Shown piece by piece: positions 35,275-44,905 of a stretch of DNA of 64,000 nucleotides; position 1 is the first letter of the stretch, and every line of letters starts with the position of its first letter. The position numbers and the translations under genes are program-made. The notes under the pieces were generated by a model, which saw only the letters and a list, made by a program, of their open reading frames with translations, did not search any database and was not told the origin of the DNA. Origin of the DNA: Helcococcus bovis (GTDB lineage: Bacteria > Bacillota > Clostridia > Tissierellales > Peptoniphilaceae); assembly GCF_046035435.1 (NCBI RefSeq), contig NZ_JBFNFH010000001.1; one strand, written 5' to 3'.

Positions 35275-36486
35275 TTATAAATATTCTTTTAGAATTTCTG
35301 TATATTTTTCAATAACATATTCTACTTCTTCGTCTGTAAGTTTTGTATGAAGAGGCAATGTTATTTCGCCAACAAATTGATTATAAGCATTTGGATAATC
35401 TTTTATGTCAAATCCTAAATTTTTATAAGCAGTTAATAGCGGAAGTGGTTTATAATGAACATTGCATGAAACACCTTCTTCTGCCATTTTTATAATAATT
35501 TCGTTTCTTTGTTCTAATGTAATATTTGGAACCATTGTGATATATAAGTGTCCTGATGATTTCTTAATGTCGTCCTTATGATTTAATACCTTCACTCCTA
35601 ATTTATCACATGATTCTTTATATTTTAACATGATAAAGTGTCTTCTTTCAATCATATCTTCATATCTATCTAATTGAGCTAGTCCCATTCCGGAAGCTAT
35701 ATCTGTTAGATTACATTTATACCATGGACCCATTACATCATATTCCCATGCTCCTAGTTGAGTTTTTGCTAATGCATCTTTTGATTGTCCATGTAATGAA
35801 TATAGTTGATATTGTTTATATAATGTCTCATTATCTAGACCTTCAACATCCTTCCATGTAACCGCTCCACCTTCTGCTGTAGTCAAGTTTTTAACTGCAT
35901 GGAAAGAAAATGTTGTAAAATCAGCTAATGAACCAGATTTTTTACCTTTATATTCTGATCCAAATCCATGTGCTGAATCTGCTACAACAATTACCCTATC
36001 AAATTTTGATTGAATATCATTTGATGGACTATATAAAGATTTTTTACGTTCTAAAATTTCATAAATCTTATCATAATCACAAGGAATACCTGCAATATCA
36101 ATAGGTATAACTACTTTAGTTTTTTCTGTGATTGCTTTTTCTAAAGCATCATAATCCATTTCTAAAGAATCTTTTTGTGTATCAACCATAACAATTTTTG
36201 CACCAACGTGATCTATTACAGAAGCTGTTGCTGTATATGTATATGCTGATGTTATAACTTCATCCCCTGGTCCAACACCTAAAACTCTAAGCGTTAACTC
36301 TGCTGCTGCGGTTTGAGAATTTAATGCAACAGCTTTATTTGTACCACAATAAGATGCAATTCTTCTTTCAAATTCTTTTGTCTTTGGACCAGTTGTAATC
36401 CAGCCTGATTTTAATGCTTCTACCACTTGTTCAATTTCTTTTTCAGAAATATCTGGTGGTGAAAACTGTACATTTAACTTTTTCAT
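35275..36486 (-). CDS. DegT/DnrJ/EryC1 aminotransferase
   Basis: A 403-residue PLP enzyme. The cofactor lysine is about residue 199 in SFHAVKNLTTAEGG, and VVADSAHGFG near 167 carries the PLP-binding Asp. SYTATASVIDHVG-type AYTYTATASVIDHVG near 81 is typical. It would aminate the 4-keto sugar made by the upstream dehydratase, giving a UDP-amino sugar. 17 bases after galE. Related proteins include PseC/PglE-like enzymes; the product is not specified by sequence. Confidence 0.9.
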   Translation of the reverse strand: MKKLNVQFSPPDISEKEIEQVVEALKSGWITTGPKTKEFERRIASYCGTNKAVALNSQTAAAELTLRVLGVGPGDEVITSAYTYTATASVIDHVGAKIVMVDTQKDSLEMDYDALEKAITEKTKVVIPIDIAGIPCDYDKIYEILERKKSLYSPSNDIQSKFDRVIVVADSAHGFGSEYKGKKSGSLADFTTFSFHAVKNLTTAEGGAVTWKDVEGLDNETLYKQYQLYSLHGQSKDALAKTQLGAWEYDVMGPWYKCNLTDIASGMGLAQLDRYEDMIERRHFIMLKYKESCDKLGVKVLNHKDDIKKSSGHLYITMVPNITLEQRNEIIIKMAEEGVSCNVHYKPLPLLTAYKNLGFDIKDYPNAYNQFVGEITLPLHTKLTDEEVEYVIEKYTEILKEYL

Positions 36487-36503
36487 TTTTCCTCTTATAT
36501 TAA

Positions 36504-37523
36504 TTAATTTTCTTCATACCCATTTGGATTATTTGATTGCCAATTCCAACCATCTTCAATTGCTTTTGCTAAATCAAATTGAGCTGTCCAACCTAGTTCA
36601 TTATTAGCTTTACTTGCATCACAAATTGAAGTATCAATATCTCCGTCTCTTCTTGTCCCAATTTCATAGTTTATTTTTACACCTGTAACTTTTTCAAAAG
36701 TATTTACTATATCTAAAACTGAACTTCCATTTCCTCTACCTAAATTATATATGGATACTCCATTATTTTGTTTCAATACATCTAATCCTAAAGTATGTCC
36801 TTTAGCTAAATCTACAACATGAATATAGTCTCTAACTCCTGTGCCATCTTTAGTATTATAATCATCTCCAAAAATCATAAGCTTAGGTAATAATCCCACT
36901 GCTACTTTATTTACGTAAGGAAGTAAATTGTTTGGAATACCTTTTGGATCTTCACCGATCATTCCTGAACTATGAGCTCCAATTGGATTGAAGTATCTAA
37001 ATATTACTATATTCCATGAATTATCACAAGTGTATAAATCTTCTAAAATCTGTTCAATAAACCATTTTGACCATCCATATGGATTGGTTGGTCTTCCCTT
37101 TTCATCATTTTCACTAAATGGCTTACCATTATTTGCAGCATATACTGTTGCTGATGATGAAAATATAATATTTTTCACATCATATTTTTTCATTGCATCT
37201 AAAAGAACTAATGTGCCTGAAATATTATTATCATAATATTCTAAAGGTTTTGCTACTGATTCTCCTACAGCTTTTAATCCAGCTAAATGAATTACCGCTT
37301 CAATCTCTTCATTATCAAAAACTTCTTCTAAATCTTGAGATAATCTAATATCACCTTCATATACTTTTACATTTTTTCCTGAAATTTTTTTTATTCTTTC
37401 AATTACATTTTTTGATGCGTTTGAAAAATTATCAAAAATCACAACATCTTTACCTTGTGATAGCAATTCCACTGCTATATGTGAGCCTATATATCCAGCT
37501 CCTCCTGTTAATAATACTGACAT
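36504..37523 (-). CDS. galE: UDP-glucose 4-epimerase
   Basis: A 339-residue extended-SDR epimerase: NAD-binding GGAGYIGSHIAVEL at residue 7, the catalytic Ser region FSSSATVYA near 122, and the YxxxK pair in NPYGWSKWFIEQIL near 148. It interconverts UDP-Glc/UDP-Gal or the N-acetyl forms. A substrate is suggested by the nearby UDP-GlcNAc pathway genes but is not proven. Second gene of the capsule operon. Confidence 0.95.
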   Translation of the reverse strand: MSVLLTGGAGYIGSHIAVELLSQGKDVVIFDNFSNASKNVIERIKKISGKNVKVYEGDIRLSQDLEEVFDNEEIEAVIHLAGLKAVGESVAKPLEYYDNNISGTLVLLDAMKKYDVKNIIFSSSATVYAANNGKPFSENDEKGRPTNPYGWSKWFIEQILEDLYTCDNSWNIVIFRYFNPIGAHSSGMIGEDPKGIPNNLLPYVNKVAVGLLPKLMIFGDDYNTKDGTGVRDYIHVVDLAKGHTLGLDVLKQNNGVSIYNLGRGNGSSVLDIVNTFEKVTGVKINYEIGTRRDGDIDTSICDASKANNELGWTAQFDLAKAIEDGWNWQSNNPNGYEEN

Positions 37524-37541
37524 TAATCTACCTTTCTATTT

Positions 37542-39545
37542 TTATTTAGATGTTTTATATAACTGTTCAAATTTTTCTTTATTATTTAATAAATCCGACT
37601 CTGATGAATGATATGTCGGTACAATTGTGCTTAAATATTTTAATACATTTGTTACATCATTTTTTGATGCAGGATTTTGCATAGAAATTAAATTATCGAA
37701 AAATATCTCATTATCAAAATCTATTGGTTGAGCAATATGAATTAATTGATTTTCAGTCTTTCTCAATCCTTCTTCTGACATTAATTTTTCTTCATATAAT
37801 TTTTCACCTGGACGTAATCCTGTATATTCTATTCTTATATCTTGATCTGGAACATATCCTGAAAGTTTTATTAAGTTTCTTGCTAATGTATCAATTTTTA
37901 CTGGCTCTCCCATATCTAGTACAAATATTTCTCCACCTTTAGCATAGAATCCAGCTTCTATTACTAATCCTACAGCTTCTGAAATTGTCATAAAATATCT
38001 AATGATATCCTTATGAGTTACAGTAACTGGTCCACCTTCTGCAATTTGTTTTTTGAATAATGGAATAACTGAACCATTACTTCCTAAAACATTTCCAAAT
38101 CTAACAGCAACGAAGTTAGTTACAAATTTACAATCAAAATCTCTCAATTTACCTTGATTAATTATGTCAAGTTTTGGCAGTTTTGATAAATCTTTGTTTC
38201 TTATAACATAGTCCATACTTTGAATTATCATTTCGCAAACTCTTTTTGTTGCGCCCATAACGCTTGTAGGATTTACAGCTTTATCCGTACTGATTAAAAT
38301 AAATTTTTCAACATTATATCTTAATGCAGCGTATGCTGTATTAAATGTTCCATAAATATTATTTTTTATAGCTTCATTTGGACTTACTTCCATTAAAGGA
38401 ACATGCTTGTGTGCTGCTGCATGATAAACAATATTAGGTCTATATTGATTAAATACATCGTCCAATCTTTTTTGCTCTCTAACTGAACCTATAACAGCAA
38501 CTAAATTAAGATCTTTGTATTTTCTTCTTAATTCTTGTTCAATTTCATATGTATTATTTTCATAAATATCAAATAATATTAATTGTTTTGGATTATTTTG
38601 AGCTATCTGTCTTGAAAGTTCACTACCAATAGTTCCTCCTCCACCTGTAACTAAAACTACTTTTCCTGAAATATTTCTCATTGTAGCAGCTGTGTTAATT
38701 TTTATAGAATCTCTTTCTAAAAGGTCTTCTATTTGAACATCTTTTAATTGCTTCATAGTTACATTGTTACTATCCAACAAATCTGGAATAGAAGGTATTA
38801 TCTTTAATTTTGCACCTGTTTCCTTAGCAATATTTATAATATCTTGTCTCATTTCAATACTTGCTGAAGGGATAGCTATTATAATAGTATCTATTTTGTA
38901 TTTTACTGAATTTGAAAGTATCGTATCTCTATTTCCTAAAATTGGTATACTTAATATATATCTTCCCCATTTGTTTGGATTATCATCTATAAAACCTTTA
39001 ACAATATATTTTTCTTTTTCATAATTTCTTATATCATGTGCGATCATTCTCCCAGCTTCTCCAGCACCAACAATCAACACGTTATTTATTAATTTTTCAG
39101 AAACTGAATCAATTCTATTTGTAATCAAAATTAAATAAATTTTGTATGCAAATCTCACTCCTGTTACCATTAAAAATTGAACTAATCCACCAACTATAAA
39201 ATATGATGCAGGCATTCTAAATTTGAATATCAAGGCTATAACATAGTGTATAGCAGTTGTAATGAAAAATGAATATATTCCCTTAAATAGTTCTGGAACA
39301 CTTGCAAATCTCCATAGACTTTTATACATTTTTAATATATAAAAAACTATTAAAGTAATTACCGTATAATACGGTGTCATTTCCATATAATTTTTAATAT
39401 ATATACTTGGTATTGTTGTATAACTAAAATCAAATCTCAACATTAAAGCAAATAAGAAACCAAATTGAATAGCAGCTATATCAAATAATAGCAATCCAAA
39501 ATTGATAAATTGCCAATGTTGAATTTTCTTCTTTAAATCATTCAT
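37542..39545 (-). CDS. CapD/PglF-like membrane UDP-GlcNAc 4,6-dehydratase
   Basis: A 667-residue protein. Four membrane helices occupy residues 10-140, followed by a first Rossmann-like domain (VLIVGAGEAGRMIAHDI near 155) and the catalytic SDR domain with GGGGTIGSELSRQI near 300, ISTDKAVNPTSVMGATKRV near 415 and LRPGEKLYEEKL near 610. PglF/CapD enzymes make UDP-4-keto-6-deoxy sugars in the membrane. The ATG at 39545 follows GGAG at a good distance; an alternative ATG at 39557 lies in front of that site. First gene of the locus. Confidence 0.9.
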   Translation of the reverse strand: MNDLKKKIQHWQFINFGLLLFDIAAIQFGFLFALMLRFDFSYTTIPSIYIKNYMEMTPYYTVITLIVFYILKMYKSLWRFASVPELFKGIYSFFITTAIHYVIALIFKFRMPASYFIVGGLVQFLMVTGVRFAYKIYLILITNRIDSVSEKLINNVLIVGAGEAGRMIAHDIRNYEKEKYIVKGFIDDNPNKWGRYILSIPILGNRDTILSNSVKYKIDTIIIAIPSASIEMRQDIINIAKETGAKLKIIPSIPDLLDSNNVTMKQLKDVQIEDLLERDSIKINTAATMRNISGKVVLVTGGGGTIGSELSRQIAQNNPKQLILFDIYENNTYEIEQELRRKYKDLNLVAVIGSVREQKRLDDVFNQYRPNIVYHAAAHKHVPLMEVSPNEAIKNNIYGTFNTAYAALRYNVEKFILISTDKAVNPTSVMGATKRVCEMIIQSMDYVIRNKDLSKLPKLDIINQGKLRDFDCKFVTNFVAVRFGNVLGSNGSVIPLFKKQIAEGGPVTVTHKDIIRYFMTISEAVGLVIEAGFYAKGGEIFVLDMGEPVKIDTLARNLIKLSGYVPDQDIRIEYTGLRPGEKLYEEKLMSEEGLRKTENQLIHIAQPIDFDNEIFFDNLISMQNPASKNDVTNVLKYLSTIVPTYHSSESDLLNNKEKFEQLYKTSK

Positions 39546-39599
39546 AATTTTCTCCATTCATTTTAGTCACCAAATTTATATTTGTTGGCCGTAAAATTC

Positions 39600-39613
39600 G
39601 CCTATTTTCAGGC
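39600..39613 (-). promoter_or_regulatory. Small leader hairpin upstream of the capsule operon
   Basis: GCCT-GAAAAT-AGGC on the minus strand lies in the untranslated leader between the promoter and the first capsule gene. It is close to a GGCGAATTTTACGGCC stretch. It could be a pausing or antitermination signal, but no known leader element is recognised. Confidence 0.3.
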
Positions 39614-39626
39614 ATTATTATCTCTA

Positions 39627-39655
39627 ATTTTATCACACAGCATATATATTATCAA
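39627..39655 (-). promoter_or_regulatory. Main capsule operon promoter
   Basis: TTGATA at 39650-39655 and TAAAAT at 39627-39632 on the minus strand, exactly 17 bases apart, give a leader of about 75 bases before ATG 39545. Confidence 0.7.
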
Positions 39656-39657
39656 TA

Positions 39658-39687
39658 TTCGAAAATTGTTTCAATTAGTGCTATAAT
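39658..39687 (+). promoter_or_regulatory. Promoter of the aminopeptidase pair
   Basis: TGCTATAAT, a perfect extended -10 (hexamer at 39682-39687), with a weak TTCGAA at 39658-39663. It is divergent from, and only a few bases away from, the capsule promoter -35. Confidence 0.7.
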
Positions 39688-39715
39688 AAGTTTAATATGA
39701 AAAATTGGAGGATTT

Positions 39716-40939
39716 ATGAATTTCAATGAAAATTTAAAAAAATATGCTGAATTAATAATAAAAGTCGGATCAAATGTAGGAAAAGGAGACATCATTTCTA
39801 TCGGATGTCCAGTTGAAAGAGCAGAATTCGCAAGGATGCTTACAGAAAGTGCATATAAAGCTGGTGCTAAGGAAGTTGTAATAAACTGGGTTGATGGACA
39901 AATTTCAAGATTATCATTAGAACATTCACCTATAGAAGTGCTAGAAAATATCCCTCAATATGTTTATGACAGAATGGAATCATATGCAGTGAGAGGACAA
40001 AAAAGAATTGCTATTAGTGCCGAAGATCCTGAATTATTAAAAGGAATAGATCCTGAAAAATTAATGAGATATTCAAAAGCTCAATCTGAAAAGTTTCAAC
40101 CTTTAAGAAAATATTCCATGAATGACATCAACTCATGGACTGTAGTTTCCGTACCAACTGAAGCATGGGCAAAAAAAGTTTTTCCAAATAGTGAAGATCC
40201 TCAAAAAGATTTATGGGATGCAATTTTTAAGACAACTAGAGTTTATTTAGATAATCCTGTAGAAGCTTGGGAAAATCACTTGGAAACATTACTAACAAAA
40301 GCTAATTGGTTAAATGAACAAAACTTCAAATATTTACAATATAAAGCATCAAATGGTACAGACCTACAAATAGAACTACCAGAAGGTCACATTTGGACTG
40401 CTGCTTCGAGTACAAATGCAAGAGGTGAAAGATTTGTACCAAATATGCCAACTGAAGAAGTATTTACTCTTCCTCATAAAGACGGTGTAAATGGTGTTGT
40501 ATATTCTTCAAAACCATTAGTTTACAACGGAAATGTAATCGATGAATTTTGGTTAAAATTTGAAAATGGTAGAGTTGTTGATTTTGATGCAAAAGTTGGA
40601 ATGGAGACATTATCTTCTATTTTTGAAAAAGATGAAAGAGGTAGATATCTAGGTGAAGTAGCTTTAGTTCCTTTTGACAGCCCTATCTCAAATTCAAATA
40701 TTTTATTCTACAATACACTATTTGATGAAAATGCATCATGTCATTTAGCATTCGGTAAGGCATACCCTACTACAATTAAAAATGGTGAAAATATGTCAGA
40801 TGAAGAATTAGCAGAACATGGAGTAAATGACGCATTAGTTCATGAAGATTTTATGGTTGGTACTAAAGATTTAGATATAGTTGGAATTAAACACGATGGA
40901 AACAAAGTTGATGTTTTCAAAAACGGAAACTGGGCTTAG
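39716..40939 (+). CDS. M29-family aminopeptidase
   Basis: A 407-residue metallopeptidase of the M29 (AmpS/PepS/thermophilic aminopeptidase) family. NMPTEEVFTLPHKDGVNG near residue 240 and EVALVPFDSPISNSNILFYN near 313 contain the metal-ligand glutamates; DENASCHLAFG near 338 and HEDFMVGTKDLDI near 375 hold the ligand His and Asp residues. It releases N-terminal amino acids in the cytosol, helping peptide use. A strong TTGGAGGA site precedes the ATG, and its close paralogue follows after 12 bases. Confidence 0.92.
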   Translation: MNFNENLKKYAELIIKVGSNVGKGDIISIGCPVERAEFARMLTESAYKAGAKEVVINWVDGQISRLSLEHSPIEVLENIPQYVYDRMESYAVRGQKRIAISAEDPELLKGIDPEKLMRYSKAQSEKFQPLRKYSMNDINSWTVVSVPTEAWAKKVFPNSEDPQKDLWDAIFKTTRVYLDNPVEAWENHLETLLTKANWLNEQNFKYLQYKASNGTDLQIELPEGHIWTAASSTNARGERFVPNMPTEEVFTLPHKDGVNGVVYSSKPLVYNGNVIDEFWLKFENGRVVDFDAKVGMETLSSIFEKDERGRYLGEVALVPFDSPISNSNILFYNTLFDENASCHLAFGKAYPTTIKNGENMSDEELAEHGVNDALVHEDFMVGTKDLDIVGIKHDGNKVDVFKNGNWA

Positions 40940-40951
40940 TTTGGAGGAATT

Positions 40952-42178
40952 ATGAATTTACAAGAAAAAATAGCAAAATTAGCAGAATTATCCATAAAAG
41001 TTGGCTTAAATGTTTTACCTGGAGATACTGTTCAAATCTATGTTCCAGTTGATAGAGCAGATTTAGCCAGAGAAGTTGTAAGAGAAGCTTATGCAGCTGG
41101 AGCTGATAAAGTTATCGTTGAATGGGAAGATGATGCTAAAAAATTAATGGATTACACATATAGAACAACTGAAGATTTACAAGAAGTTGCAGACTATGAT
41201 TATGAAAAAGCTGAAACATTATTGAAAAATGGTGTAAAACAATTATTTATTCGTGGAGTAAATCCTGAATTATTAAAAGACATCGATCCTAAAAAAATTC
41301 ATGCTGTAGCAAATGCTTTAAGCACAAAAATGAATGACTTGAAAAAATATAGAATGAATGATATCACATCATGGACAATTATTTCAGCTCCAACAGAAGG
41401 TTGGGCAAAAAAAGTATTTCCAAATAGTGAAGATCCTATTTCTGAACTATGGGAAGCAATTTTTGAAACAACAAGAGTTAATAAAGAAGATCCTGTTCAA
41501 TCATGGAAAGATAATATTTCAAATCTAACAGCTAAAGCTGATTGGTTAAATGAAATGGATTTTGAATCTTTACACTATACAGCTTCAAATGGTACAAACT
41601 TAACAATCGGTTTACCAAATGGACATATTTGGAGAGCAGCTTCAACTCAAAACGCAAAAGGCGAAGCATTTTTACCAAACATGCCAACTGAAGAAGTTTA
41701 CACAATGCCAATGAGAGATAAAGTTGATGGAAAAATATTTTCATCAAAACCTTTAGCAAATAATGGAAACATCATTGATGAATTTTGGGTAGAATTTAAG
41801 GAAGGTGTAGTTGTTGACTTTGATGCTAAAGTGGGAAAACAAGCTTTAGAAGAATTATTAAACCAAGATGAAGATAGATCAAGAAGATTAGGTGAAGTGG
41901 CTTTAGTTCCATTTGATAGCCCAATCTCAAATTCAAATATTTTATTCTTCAATACACTATTTGATGAAAATGCATCATGCCACTTAGCTTTAGGTGCAGC
42001 ATATCCCACAACAATTAAAAGCGGAAATGATATGACTCCTGAAGAATTAGAAAAAAATAGCGTAAACCAATCAATCATTCACGTTGATTTCATGGTTGGT
42101 ACAAAAGATTTAAATATCTTTGGAAAGAAAAAAGACGGTACTGAAGTACAAGTATTTAAGGATGGTAATTGGGCATAG
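40952..42178 (+). CDS. M29-family aminopeptidase, second tandem copy
   Basis: A 408-residue paralogue of the upstream gene, clearly similar along its whole length: GHIWRAASTQNAKGEAFLPN, NMPTEEVYTMPMRD, EVALVPFDSPISNSNILFFN, DENASCHLALG and HVDFMVGTKDLNIFG. All metal-ligand regions are kept, so both copies are probably active, perhaps with different specificity. GGAGGAATT precedes ATG 40952. The pair forms a two-gene unit. Confidence 0.92.
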   Translation: MNLQEKIAKLAELSIKVGLNVLPGDTVQIYVPVDRADLAREVVREAYAAGADKVIVEWEDDAKKLMDYTYRTTEDLQEVADYDYEKAETLLKNGVKQLFIRGVNPELLKDIDPKKIHAVANALSTKMNDLKKYRMNDITSWTIISAPTEGWAKKVFPNSEDPISELWEAIFETTRVNKEDPVQSWKDNISNLTAKADWLNEMDFESLHYTASNGTNLTIGLPNGHIWRAASTQNAKGEAFLPNMPTEEVYTMPMRDKVDGKIFSSKPLANNGNIIDEFWVEFKEGVVVDFDAKVGKQALEELLNQDEDRSRRLGEVALVPFDSPISNSNILFFNTLFDENASCHLALGAAYPTTIKSGNDMTPEELEKNSVNQSIIHVDFMVGTKDLNIFGKKKDGTEVQVFKDGNWA

Positions 42179-42207
42179 TTGCCTAATTACCTCTTTTATA
42201 GTATATT
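42179..42207 (+). promoter_or_regulatory. Promoter of ddl-murF
   Basis: TTGCCT at 42179-42184, overlapping the aminopeptidase stop, and TATATT at 42202-42207, 17 bases apart. Confidence 0.6.
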
Positions 42208-42237
42208 TATATATTATGAAAAAATTTAGGGGGAACA

Positions 42238-43284
42238 GTGGATATTCATATTCTATGTGGTGGCGAAAGTAGTGAACACGACATTTCTCTTAGATCTGCA
42301 AGATCTATTATTAACCATCTAGACAAACAAAAATATAATGTAAGTTATACATATATTACTAAAGACGGAAAATTCGTGCCAATCGGCGCATATACTGAAG
42401 ATATCATTGACTCAGAAGATATTAAAACTGATACAAAATTAAACAAAAATGAATCAATTATAAATTTTTTAAATTATATAAACAAATTAGATAATCCTTT
42501 AATCATTCCATGTATTCACGGAACAACTGGTGAAGATGGTCAAATACAAGGATTTTTACAAACATTAGGATTAAATTATGTAGGAAATGGAATTGCCTCA
42601 TCAGCAGTTTGTTTCGATAAATCTCTTACAAATGATATTTTTGAATTAAATAATATTCCTCAAGCAAAGTATTATTTAGTTACAAAAAATAGATATTTAA
42701 GAGATGAAGACAAATCTTCCCTATTATCAAATATTTTTGATACTTGTGGAGAAAATGTATATGTAAAACCTGCAAGCAATGGATCATCAATTGGTGTTTC
42801 AAAAGCAAATAGAGATAATATAATAGAAGCAATTGAAGAAGCATTTAAGTATGATAATAAAGTTCTTGTTGAAGAAGCAAAAATTGGTGTAGAATTGGAA
42901 ATTTCTGTAATTGGAAATGGAGAACCTAAAGCATCTCTTCCAGGATCATATTATACAGAAAGAGATCTTTTTGACTATACAGCAAAATATTTAGATAAAA
43001 ATCTAGTTAGAAATGTACCTCATAAATTACCAAAATCTGATGAAGATAAAGTTAGACAATTAGCAATAGACGCTTATATAGTAACAGGATGTAAAGGATT
43101 TGCTAGAGTAGATATCTTCATGGATGAAAATCATGATTTCTATGTTAATGAAATAAATTCATTCCCTGGTATGACTCCAACATCCTTATCAGCAGGTTTA
43201 TGGGAAGTTACAGATGGCACAACTTATTCTAAATTTTTAGATATTCTTATAAATTTAGCCTTAGAGGAGTCAAAAAATGCTTAA
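42238..43284 (+). CDS. ddl: D-alanine--D-alanine ligase
   Basis: A 348-residue ATP-grasp ligase of wall synthesis. CGGESSEHDISLRSA at residue 7, PCIHGTTGEDGQIQGFL near 91, YVKPASNGSSIGVSKA near 177 and DIFMDENHDFYVNEINSFPGMTPTS near 290 are conserved family segments. It makes the D-Ala-D-Ala dipeptide that MurF adds. The start is GTG 42238 behind TTAGGGGGAACA; there is no suitable ATG. It overlaps murF by 8 bases. Confidence 0.97.
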   Translation: MDIHILCGGESSEHDISLRSARSIINHLDKQKYNVSYTYITKDGKFVPIGAYTEDIIDSEDIKTDTKLNKNESIINFLNYINKLDNPLIIPCIHGTTGEDGQIQGFLQTLGLNYVGNGIASSAVCFDKSLTNDIFELNNIPQAKYYLVTKNRYLRDEDKSSLLSNIFDTCGENVYVKPASNGSSIGVSKANRDNIIEAIEEAFKYDNKVLVEEAKIGVELEISVIGNGEPKASLPGSYYTERDLFDYTAKYLDKNLVRNVPHKLPKSDEDKVRQLAIDAYIVTGCKGFARVDIFMDENHDFYVNEINSFPGMTPTSLSAGLWEVTDGTTYSKFLDILINLALEESKNA

Positions 43285-44656
43285 TTTGAAATTAAATGAA
43301 ATTGCTTCCCTTTGTGGTGGTACATTAAATGATTCAAAATTTGGAGATACAAATATTGATTTAGTTTCAATAGACACAAGAACTATTGAGCAAGATGATA
43401 TGTATATGCCAATTATTGGTGAAAAATTTGATGGTCACGTATTTATTGATGAAGCTTTTAACAAAGGTGCTGCCGCTACATTTTCTAAATATGGAGAATA
43501 TGATAATCCAAACAATAAACCAATAATTTGGGTTAACAACACAAATCAAGCATTTATAGATTTAGCAACAAATTATGTAAAAAGCTTAGATAAATTAAAA
43601 ATAATCGCTATTACAGGATCAAACGGTAAAACTACAACTAAAGATTTAATATCAAGTGTCTTAGAAAAAGATTTAATCGTAAAGAAAACTATTGGAAACT
43701 TAAATAATCATATCGGTGTACCTAGAACATTATTAAGATTTAATAAGCATACCGATGTTGGGGTTGTAGAAATGGGAACAGATGGTTTCGGTCAAATAGA
43801 AGTACTTTCAAATATGGCAAAACCGGATATAGCAATAATTACAAATATTGGTGATTCTCATTTAGAACAACTTAAAACTAAAGAAAACATCGCAGAAGAA
43901 AAACTTCACATAATTGATGGATTAAAAGAAGATGGTATTTTCATATACAATAATGATGATGATATTTTAAGAGAAAAAGTAAAATCTATTAATATAAAGC
44001 AAAAAACTATTAGTTTTGGCACTAGAGAAGATTCAGATTTTGTCATTAAAATTATTGAATCAAATAAAAATGGAAGTGTATTTAATATAAATGGATATGT
44101 ATTTAATATTCCACTAATAGGAAGTCATCAAATTCTTAATTCAACCATCGCAATAATAATAGGTAGACTTTTCGATGTTAACAGACAAACTATTATTGAT
44201 GCTTTAGGAAAAAAAGAAATCACAAAAATGAGATCAGAATTAATACCATGTAAGGGATTTGACATACTAAACGACAGCTATAAATCCAATCCTCAATCTT
44301 TAAGAAGTGCATTGGAAACAGCTAATTTATTAACTGGATATTCTAGGAAAATAGCTATTTTAGGGGATATGTTAGAGCTTGGAGATAACGAAGTTGAACT
44401 GCATAAAGAAATAGGTAGAGAAATATCACCTGAAAATGTTGATTATTTACTACTTTATGGAAAATTAAGTAAAAATATTTATGATGAAGCTATTAAACAC
44501 TTTGATGGTAATCGTGTATTTTACTTTGATACAAAAGATAAACTAATAGATAAAGCTAAATTCTTGATTACAAAAAATTCACTTGTTTTAGTAAAAGCTT
44601 CAAGATCCATGAGAATGGAAGAAATTATTGAAGTGCTAAATCATATTAATTTATAA
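43277..44656 (+). CDS. murF: UDP-MurNAc-tripeptide--D-Ala-D-Ala ligase
   Basis: A 459-residue Mur ligase: the ATP loop AITGSNGKTTTKDLI near residue 113, the central GNLNNHIGVPRTLL and EMGTDGFGQI segments, and the C-terminal NDSYKSNPQSLRSALE near 334. It joins D-Ala-D-Ala to the UDP-MurNAc tripeptide. Co-transcribed with ddl, which supplies the dipeptide; followed by a strong terminator. Confidence 0.97.
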   Translation: MLNLKLNEIASLCGGTLNDSKFGDTNIDLVSIDTRTIEQDDMYMPIIGEKFDGHVFIDEAFNKGAAATFSKYGEYDNPNNKPIIWVNNTNQAFIDLATNYVKSLDKLKIIAITGSNGKTTTKDLISSVLEKDLIVKKTIGNLNNHIGVPRTLLRFNKHTDVGVVEMGTDGFGQIEVLSNMAKPDIAIITNIGDSHLEQLKTKENIAEEKLHIIDGLKEDGIFIYNNDDDILREKVKSINIKQKTISFGTREDSDFVIKIIESNKNGSVFNINGYVFNIPLIGSHQILNSTIAIIIGRLFDVNRQTIIDALGKKEITKMRSELIPCKGFDILNDSYKSNPQSLRSALETANLLTGYSRKIAILGDMLELGDNEVELHKEIGREISPENVDYLLLYGKLSKNIYDEAIKHFDGNRVFYFDTKDKLIDKAKFLITKNSLVLVKASRSMRMEEIIEVLNHINL

Positions 44657-44666
44657 TATAATAATG

Positions 44667-44711
44667 GCTATTGCAAAATAATTAAAAATGTTATTTTGTA
44701 ATAGCTTTTTT
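44667..44711 (+). terminator. Terminator of ddl-murF
   Basis: GCTATTGCAAAATAA pairs with TTATTTTGTAATAGC (one mismatch) around a 9-base loop, followed by TTTTTT. Confidence 0.9.
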
Positions 44712-44737
44712 ACTAAATACTAAAATTAAAAGGAAAT

Positions 44738-44777
44738 TAAAAAAAAGAGAATTAGAAATTTTACTATCTAATTCTCT
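44738..44777 (-). terminator. Terminator of the GH25 lysozyme gene
   Basis: AGAGAATTAGA, 10-base loop, TCTAATTCTCT then a T run on the minus strand. It lies 129 bases beyond the stop, so the mRNA has a long 3' leader that contains the repeats below. Confidence 0.8.
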
Positions 44778-44810
44778 CAATATGTTACTTTAATTCTTTA
44801 CCAGCACTAC

Positions 44811-44895
44811 TTGTGCCCTATGGGTATTTGACAAAGAACTTAATTTAATTATTTAAAAATACTAATTTTGTGACTTATGGGCATTTGGCAAAGGA
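44811..44895. repeat. Diverged 27-bp direct repeat pair
   Basis: TTGTG-CCC-TATGGGTATTTGACAAAG at 44811 and TTGTG-ACT-TATGGGCATTTGGCAAAG at 44868, 57 bases apart, 3' of the lysozyme gene. The remaining differences are mostly transitions. Purpose unknown. Confidence 0.6.
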
Positions 44896-44905
44896 TTTTT
44901 TATTA

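Noticed and set aside
41532..42078. Antisense open frames inside the second aminopeptidase gene
   Set aside because: They lie opposite a clear metallopeptidase with intact motifs and lack ribosome sites; they are shadow frames.
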